A DNA stretch of 64,000 nt, taken from Endomychus coccineus (Eukaryota; Arthropoda; Insecta; Coleoptera; Endomychidae). A program made the translations under genes and the position numbers. Below, piece by piece: positions 58,001 through 64,000 of the stretch. Position 1 is the first letter of the stretch, and every line of letters begins with the position of its first letter. The notes under the pieces were generated by a model. The model saw nothing but the letters and a program-made list of their open reading frames with translations. It was not told the DNA's origin and did no database searches. The stretch spans positions 75,680,633 through 75,744,632 of the forward strand of contig OY294068.1 of NCBI GenBank assembly GCA_958510875.1. Reading direction: 5' to 3'.

Positions 58001-58131
58001 AATATTTCTGCCTATGTATTTGATCATTTTACAACCTTAGAACAAAAGATGTATTAATGCAATCTATCTAGATGCTAAACTCAACTCGTGTTTTAGAGCT
58101 TTTCGGAAACCTTGTAATAATTTTACTCATC

Positions 58132-59627
58132 TTAAGCTGAATCTGGTGGTGAATATCCGGCAAAACCAGTGAGCCCCTCTTCCTCCAAGGCTGCTTTCAG
58201 CTCGGTTTTGAACTGCCGTAATAACTATTATAACCGTAATGAAAAAAAGTACCTGTTTTGGGGAGAGGGTCATGACCTCCTTGAACCACTGGATCTGCGC
58301 CAGCATTTCGGGCCTTCATTGTTAGGACTAGGAACGGAAATGTATGTAATAAAATGCTGCTACTCAAACGTTACTAGATTACATTACATATTGGGTAAGG
58401 AAGCTATGAAGTCTTGAATACTTATTCAATGGGGAACACCTATATTGGTCATAAATTTCAGAAGATTTGATTTATATTTGTATACCCAAAACGCGTAATA
58501 TGATACAATTCATAATTTCGGAAAGGAATTGTGGTATAGGAATATATATGGTACCGGGTGTAGACACCCGTCTAGTATAAGATTTGCATTTATAAACAGC
58601 GTATGTTTGATTTCATTCAGAACCATGCATATTTCGTGTCACCATAAGATAACGAAACATCTGTCGTAAGTATGAAAACCATGGCACAGAATTTCGGAAT
58701 TGGTTGAGCATTATTCGCGCGAAGTGAGTAGCATCTCTAGGATTACGAAAGACGGCTCGCAAGACGTCAAAGGGAACTTTAACTTTAATTCCTCTATTAG
58801 AATCAAAATCAGCAAGCAAGCGTAAGTCAACACCGAAAACCATGATTAGGTGAGATCTACCGTATTGAACAGTATACTTATGAACTAATTGTATAGCGAG
58901 GATCGTTCTGTCTTTTAGTTGTCTGGGCCTGCGCCTGGGTATGATCAGAAGTCAATAATTGAATTCAATTGTCATATAGTTCAAAGTATATCTGCAAACT
59001 CTATATACATCGCGTACCTAGAATAATTACTTGATTTATATTTAATAATTGTATGGTCTCAGTGAATGAATGAATTAATTGCGGAATTCTGTATCATAAT
59101 CTCCATATGCACACTGTATAGTTTCCCGGAAGTAGGAGGAGATTGTAGATAGACCACTGCTAGGGTCTGCATACTGGGTACTCTCCCGAAAGTAGGCTCT
59201 GGACGTGGAGGTGTGAAAGGGATCAGAATACTTTAATGTGTGCTTCCCCGGAAGTAGGTGAACGTATTTTTGACGAGCTAGTGACAGTTTGTGCACACTG
59301 TGTAGTTTCCGGGAAGTAGGAACTGTGACTGGCTGACGTATTAAAGAGCCCTGACATCAGTTTACAATTATCCCGCTCAAAGAGGCCGAGCACTGACTTA
59401 GACAGACTGGAACAAATCGACTTCTGGTATGCCGCGGGGTTGGTTTTAGATACCCAGAGCGGATTAGAAACCATTTCAATACGCTGTTCACTTGCCATGC
59501 TTGCAAAGTTCATATGTTGCAGATTGTTTACTACCGCATGATTGCCCACCCTTAAATATTTATTCAAGATGTATTTTCCGGTGAAAGATTTAATTAGCCG
59601 AAAAGTAACCAAGTTTTTTTTTTGCAA
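58132..59627 (-). pseudogene. Unidentified broken coding unit, possibly an integrated or retroposed gene
   Basis: Several minus-strand frames in series look like one eroded protein. An ATG at 59498 opens a frame (MASEQRIEMVSNPLW...) to about 59330, followed by a minisatellite-disrupted part. A second block (about 58920-58613) contains 'QYGRSHLIMVFGVDLRLLAD', 'VPFDVLRAVFRNPRDATHFA' and 'NSVPWFSYLRQMFRYLMVTR'. A third block ends 'MLAQIQWFKEVMTLSPKQ' and 'FKTELKAALEEEGLTGFAGY' with a stop at 58132-58134. The last two pieces are separated by 40 bases beginning GT and ending CAG, either a tiny intron or an insertion. GC content is above the surroundings. I do not recognise the family. An old integrated viral nucleoprotein-like gene or a host retrocopy are both possible. 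Confidence 0.5.
59090..59330. repeat. Minisatellite of four ~61-bp units inside the unidentified unit
   Basis: The marker AAGTAGG preceded by a CCCGGA-like hexamer recurs with the hexamer's last base-steps at 59131, 59191, 59253 and 59315 (start of AGTAGG), spacings of 60, 62 and 62. Each unit has, on the plus strand, 'CACACTGT-TAGTTTCCCGGA' or a variant. On the minus strand they encode S-Y-F-x-E-T-x-Q-C-A-like repeats, but the unit length is not a multiple of three, so the frame shifts from unit to unit. Confidence 0.8.
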
Positions 59628-60283
59628 TCAAAGCCTGCAAATTTAATACTATTCATTCTCCTCCAATAAGCCTTGTTTATTTAATCCACTGAGACTATCT
59701 GAAACAAGTCTATCCATTGTGATACGCTTTGTGATGAATACCCTAACAGAAGTGTTCAAAGATATTTCTGGCGCCCAGAAATGAAAGTTTATTCCTTAGC
59801 AAGTATTCAGCGCAAAAGTGACAAAGCACCTCACAATTGAAGTAGAATAACCTTTTTACTCAGGTAAGAGGTTATAAATGGGTTTATTTGTTATTTCGAG
59901 GTAATCCACGAAGGATGGATTAAAATTAGTGGCTCGAATATTTAATGTAAAACCGAAAAACGGCTAAGTCTGCTTAGAAGTTGACGAGGACATTGAGGAG
60001 GCTGCGCACCCACATACTAGAACTTACCCATTCACAATTGTTGATAGTTTGAACATAATCAATAATAAAGATATTCTGGTAATATCAATATCGTAGGCAA
60101 CAATAATTGGTTTTTGATAGTGACGAAATGATACGATGAAAGTAAATCAGCTTCCTTGTTGGAAATACCATGCTTTTGTTTCGTTGTGAGTGCTAATTGA
60201 TCAGAGATAAAGAATGTCCTGTAGAAAAACCAGATAGGGATATTAATTCAAATGAAACAATTTGTGATTATCGACATGACCTT
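59628..60283. other. Stretch without recognised gene
   Basis: No motif or repeat is seen. The plus frame at 60197-60430 overlaps the 3' end of the MADF/BESS gene on the other strand and is not considered real. Confidence 0.4.
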
Positions 60284-60289
60284 TTTATT
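60284..60289 (-). promoter_or_regulatory. Poly(A) signal AATAAA of the MADF/BESS gene
   Basis: AATAAA on the minus strand lies about 80 bases after the TAG stop codon at 60368-60366. Confidence 0.55.
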
Positions 60290-60365
60290 CACAGTAACAT
60301 ATATATTATGTTCAAACAGCTTGGAATCAAGATGAACCTTTCATATTTCCTCAAAATTGGAAGTG

Positions 60366-60940
60366 CTATTTTTGTTCTTTTTCAGCATGATGTTCTAATT
60401 CCTGCTCGAATAATAATTCTGCTATTCTGAATTTTATCTTTGCTTGACGTATAGGAGAGAAATTGTTCACTGTCTTGGCAAAACCCAAAAATACTAACTC
60501 TGTTGCGTCCCTGCCAGCAAAATCATGCTTATATCTCAAATAGTCTATTACTTTGCCTACTGTTGGTGTGTGAATTTGTTCTTCGGTGCAAATTCTTTTT
60601 TGCTCCTGTTTCGTTGACTTCTTAGAAACGATTTCTGACTCTGTCTTAGCTGATGATGGAATACATATTGATGTCACCTTTGCATCTGTCGTTGATTCAT
60701 CTGATGCTGATGGATTTGAATATGCATCTCCTATTTCGTCTGTATTATTCCTTGAATTAGAAACATCTGTTTCGGTTTTCGGGAAATTCAAATAAGGTTT
60801 GAAAAACTCCATTTGTTTAGCCCATTGCCAATGTCTATACCGATTGTTACAGGATATATTTCGACCTGTTTTTTTAATTGTTTTCAAATGTTTAGCATAA
60901 GAATCCTTGATATTTTTCCATTTCTTTTTAGTTACTTCTC
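60366..60940 (-). CDS. MADF/BESS-domain protein, terminal exon
   Basis: Minus strand. The exon opens after a good acceptor (TTGTTTCTTTCAG|GAGAAG, AG at 60942-60941), with the first codon split after its first base. It encodes the second half of a MADF DNA-binding domain ('VTKKKWKNIKDSYAKHLKTI', then a W-Q-W-A-K-Q-M-E-F-F-K-P-Y-L ending), a low-complexity Ser/Thr/Glu linker with a KKSTKQEQKR basic patch, and a C-terminal BESS protein-interaction motif ('ATELVFLGFAKTVNNFSPIR' continuing to L-F-E-Q-E-L). MADF/BESS proteins such as Adf-1 and Dip3 are insect transcription regulators, expanded into large families. The frame is open to the TAG at 60366-60368. The first exon (start of the MADF domain) is not seen in 60943-64000, so it may lie beyond the window. 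Confidence 0.8.
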
Positions 60941-60942
60941 CT

Positions 60943-61499
60943 GAAAGAAACAATATATAATTAATTATATCCCCACAACTGAGAATAGTATGAAACTACT
61001 GGGTACTTGATAGTTTATATGCAAAAGGAAAATATTGGATCAGGCATTTGATCGTCGATCATCCAATAATGGATTAGACTGAAGGTCTATCATCACACTT
61101 TCTATGCCATAAGGGCCCACTCCGTTAGAGTCATTCCGTTATCTTACTAGGTTGAGTAATGTTTCTAAATACTAGCAGTCGACCTCATGGAAAGAGTGCA
61201 ATGTAAATCAAGTCAGAATGACCTAGACGAATTACGTTATAAATCATAGATGCAAAAGTATGTATCAGAATAATAAAAACGGAGTTAGTTGGTTCTTCAA
61301 ATAATAAAGTTTTGGTAAATAATCAAGTGAAGAGTTTTTGAGGCTTCCCAACATTAGGTCTATCAAATCAAGGCAAAGAGAGGATAACACAGGAAATTTA
61401 AAGTTTACATTCAAATAACGAGAGGCTATATTTAATATTGAGGCTGGAACATACGCCTGAAGAGAAGGCCATTGATGAGGGTATTATAACCTACGCTGT
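60943..61499. other. Putative intron of the MADF/BESS gene, nothing else recognised
   Basis: AT-rich, no frame. It begins directly upstream of the acceptor of the MADF/BESS exon. If that reading is right, the R2-like, mariner and repeat copies further right also sit in this intron. Confidence 0.4.
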
Positions 61500-62165
61500 T
61501 ACTTGATCAGCCGAATTTACATCCGAGACCGAGGGATTCACCGCAGCTTGCCAAGATGGCGTACTCAATACCTTGGTCTATCGCCGCAACGTGATGGGTG
61601 TGCAGGTTCCTGATGTCAGCATGTCCGGCAAAAGCGGCCTCGGAGTGCACCCATCGCCAGAATGCAGCCCTACGGGTGCTCTACTCTACCATCTAAGGCA
61701 CTAGTACGGAATTGACCAAGAGCCGATGCTGCCTTGCATGCCTGGAGATATTGAGTCCGTTGTCGGAAACGAGAAATACCAGATCTACAGTAATTACCCG
61801 TTTCCGACCGTCAGATCCATACAAGCAAATAGGCCTGCCGTTGTCCCCCTCGATAAAAAAGCAAGACTATGTATGTCATCGAATTCTCTGCTCCGGCACA
61901 GAAGAACATAGTATTGAAAAAGGAGGAGAAATGGACAAAGTATCAAGATTTCCTGTTCGAGCTCCGCACGCTATACCCAGGCCGCAAGGCCGTATTAGTT
62001 GTTCTGATCTTCGGTGAATTGGGCGGAATTCGGTCTTCGCTGCGTTCGAACTTGAAGATCATTCCGACCTGTAAGAACTCCGTGCAGATCTTGATAGACC
62101 GGATGCAGAAAGCAGTCATTGTGCGTTCAATAAGACTACTTAGGGCACACGATTTGAGAACCTGA
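61500..62165 (+). pseudogene. R2-like element, C-terminal zinc-finger and endonuclease region
   Basis: The plus strand encodes 'ACQDGVLNTLVYRRNVMGVQ' (near 61549-61608), almost identical to 44397-44455. After loss of most of the CCHC finger come 'GDIESVVGNEKYQIYSNYPF' (about 61745-61805) and 'IQANRPAVVPLDKKARL'. After a frameshift near 61870 come 'VIEFSAPAQKNIVLKKEEKW', 'TKYQDFLFELRTLYPGRKAV' and 'DRMQKAVIVRSIRLLRAHDL' to a stop near 62163. The RPD...D...KE-EK layout is that of the restriction-like endonuclease of R2-superclade elements; here PD reads PA. GC-rich sequence to about 62280 is probably its 3' UTR. Confidence 0.7.
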
Positions 62166-62279
62166 AGCTACTTACCGACCGGTGGGGAGGTGTAGCTTCG
62201 TAAAACTGATTAGGTCATTCTGGCATACTTGGTGCGACGTCGCCGGAGCGCGCAGCAGCAACGACCACGTGTTGATGTG

Positions 62280-62840
62280 AAAAAAAGTATATATATCCTC
62301 AGGAATATGAATTCATCGGCTTCAAACCAATCAGGACTCGGTGGAGGACAAGGATATTCACTTCTTCATCCCATTCGCCAATGAGGGACTACCTATGTTA
62401 TTCAAATGATTTCGTACTGCTACAGGACAATGTGCAGGGGCGTGATCTTGTAAATACCACATATGAGTCGCAATATTTGGAGTAAGTTTAAATAATTCTG
62501 TCTATTCGGTGTTGACGGGAGTTCAAAACTCCTTAAGAAATAATCTACTATACCGAACCAAACGCTTAGCTGTGCTCTCCTGGTAAATCTGGCCTCATCA
62601 GGGAATATCAATTTACGAAAACATGTTCTCACTAAAAGCAGTAGGTTTTGGACCGGAGTGAAAAAGTACGAGTGTAATTTTGGTTATTGAGGTAAAATGC
62701 TGAACACAGAACCCTGACTTAATCCACTGTTGCTGAGTCATCTTCAACAAGATTTAATAACGCTTCCTCCCGCTGAAAAGTTTCCATGATTCTTCCGAAT
62801 AGGCGGTTACGATTAGGATAAATCAAGGGTGGATCCATGG
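62280..62840 (-). pseudogene. Tc1/mariner-superfamily transposase remnant
   Basis: Minus strand, N to C: 'IYPNRNRLFGRIMETFQ' (near 62825-62775), the typical R-x-P-x-R-x-x-P start; after a gap 'CFRKLIFPDEARFTRR' (about 62625-62578), the first catalytic block with S-D-E read as PDE; 'LSVWFGIV'; 'YLNLLQ'; 'WYLQDHAPAHCPVAVRNHLN' (about 62462-62402), the second aspartate block in another frame; and 'SPDWFEADEFIFLRIY' (about 62340-62290), the third block. At least three frameshifts. No terminal repeats were found. Confidence 0.75.
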
Positions 62841-62882
62841 GCCACAGCCCCCCTTTGGTTAGTTTTTTTCTCCAGAACCTTT

Positions 62883-63722
62883 TGATAATTTTTCGCCAAA
62901 ATGACATTGATAGCAACGCTTCTATTAGTACCTGTATTGTTCTAACACAACGCAACTCACAAGCACCTGCTGAATTATTTGCAGAAATCAGAATAAATGA
63001 TAAATAATTGATTAATTTATTAATACAGTAAGCATTACATCTTAGATAGCCAGTAGCAATATTCGAAAAAATCATATGCATTTATTATGTTGTCAGTTTG
63101 TTCATTGTTATTTTCGTATTTCTGAAACTTTTATTTTTATGGTAAACAGAATATGTATAATATTTTTTGATTTGAATATGCACCATAGAATATTGTGACA
63201 TATGATTTCTAGAAATCATTAAGTATGCGTTGTGCTATATTTTATTGAGTTCTTCAATTTTAATTTTCTTTTCATTTTCAACTAATCCTGTATCTAAGTT
63301 GAATATACCTATGGAAATTATTATTCAATTTAGAATGTGACCACTGGCTGCTAATTGATATTTGTCTGAATTCAACCTAAGCTGTTTAATGACATATTAT
63401 AAATGAATTATCAAATACATTACTACTACAGATGACATTTTGAACAAATGACAAGAGAAAGACAATCCCAGCTATATGATATTTACGGTTTTCATATATT
63501 TCATCGACAACTGTTCCATTAACGGCAAAATTGAATTGGTTCATTTATCAATTTTTGTAATTTAATTGCCAAATTACGTTTTCCCGTGTTCCGCCTGGTT
63601 AATAACATAAATCGAGAAAAGATACACAAAAGTAAAAGTCCAACTAATTGTAAACATGTTTATGGTTTACTTTGAATCAACGGCATAACTCTTTGAATGT
63701 AGGTTTATCATGAACTATTGGA
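62883..63722 (+). repeat. ~840-bp dispersed repeat, copy 2 (copy 1 at 5749-6722)
   Basis: Collinear with 5749-6722 from the 'TTTTTCGCCA' stretch to 'ATCATGAACTATTGGAA'. It is shorter, mainly because about 100 bp near the middle are missing compared with copy 1. The start abuts the mariner remnant. The minus frame at 62719-63081 spans the junction and is not a single gene. Confidence 0.75.
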
Positions 63723-64000
63723 AGAAATTTAGAATTAACAAACTGCTGTTGAATCTACATTCTTGGTTTTGTAGTTCTTGAATATTGTTGGCCGTTTTGT
63801 GGTTCATTGATGAAGTCTATAGCTGAAATTCTACTAACATCGGTTTTATGATTTATCTGTCAGATCCCCAAATTGATATTTAATTTATAGTTAGTCCAAA
63901 CTGTGATTCCGAAATATCATACCATTATTCATTAGATTAGATAGAGAGATCAAAGTGAATTAACATCGTCTCTTCATGGAGAAAATGCTGTGAGCAATTG
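63723..64000. other. Window end, nothing recognised
   Basis: AT-rich, no frames or repeats supported. Confidence 0.4.

Noticed and set aside
58169..58417. 82-codon plus-strand open frame
   Set aside because: Antisense to the minus-strand block ending at the stop at 58132, which has the more protein-like reading.
62719..63081. 120-codon minus-strand open frame as a novel gene
   Set aside because: Its C-terminal third matches a mariner N-terminus, while the rest runs into a dispersed non-coding repeat; it is a junction product.

Overview
The window is AT-rich, repeat-laden eukaryotic DNA, most likely from an insect and possibly a beetle. The reasons are a TATA/initiator promoter, GT-AG splice signals, a first exon matching the insect microtubule-associated protein Jupiter, an insect-type MADF/BESS gene, and a transposon set (Tc1/mariner, LOA/Jockey-type and R2-like LINEs, Penelope, foldback elements) typical of insect genomes. 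The order Coleoptera is a guess. There are no bacterial operons; nearly all short open frames are chance frames in AT-rich DNA or pieces of dead transposons.

Host genes. On the minus strand at 38.3-38.5 kb lies a first exon with its core promoter: a TATA box, an initiator about 31 bases downstream, an ATG and a GTAAGT donor. The 20 complete codons match the Jupiter N-terminus and the exon ends where I recall that the Drosophila protein is spliced. No second exon is visible to the left, so positions 1-38344 are probably one very long first intron. A second host gene fragment (MADF/BESS, minus strand, 60.37-60.94 kb) has a clean splice acceptor, a stop codon and a poly(A) signal. A third minus-strand coding-like unit, broken and unidentified, lies at 58.1-59.6 kb and contains a ~61-bp minisatellite.

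Regions. 0.5-13 kb: short inverted-repeat elements, a 630-bp foldback and several dispersed repeat families. 14.3-18.75 kb: a composite foldback whose arms enclose about 19 copies of a 144-bp repeat, 14 forward and 5 reversed, with a second foldback nested in one arm. 21.4-23.5 kb: a candidate long terminal repeat with a lysine-tRNA-like primer site. 28-33.5 kb: a LINE fragment, a mariner fragment and hammerhead-ribozyme-like motifs, one of which (33180-33221) folds almost canonically. 36.4-37.3 kb: another palindrome. 39.4-45 kb: two mariner copies, a Penelope remnant with a GIY-YIG trace and an R2-like LINE remnant. 45.6-48.5 kb: a 5'-truncated LOA/Jockey-type element. 49.4-52.2 kb: a 2.7-kb palindrome. 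53.2-57.1 kb: a mariner nested inside an older mariner. 61.5-63.7 kb: the C-terminus of an R2-like element, a mariner fragment and a large dispersed repeat.

The recurring theme is inverted-repeat architecture (at least eight foldbacks or palindromes from 125 bp to 4.4 kb). A second theme is the presence of hammerhead-like cores in the same window as Penelope coding remnants; Penelope-like elements are known carriers of hammerhead ribozymes. All family calls rest on reading short motifs by eye; no database search was possible.
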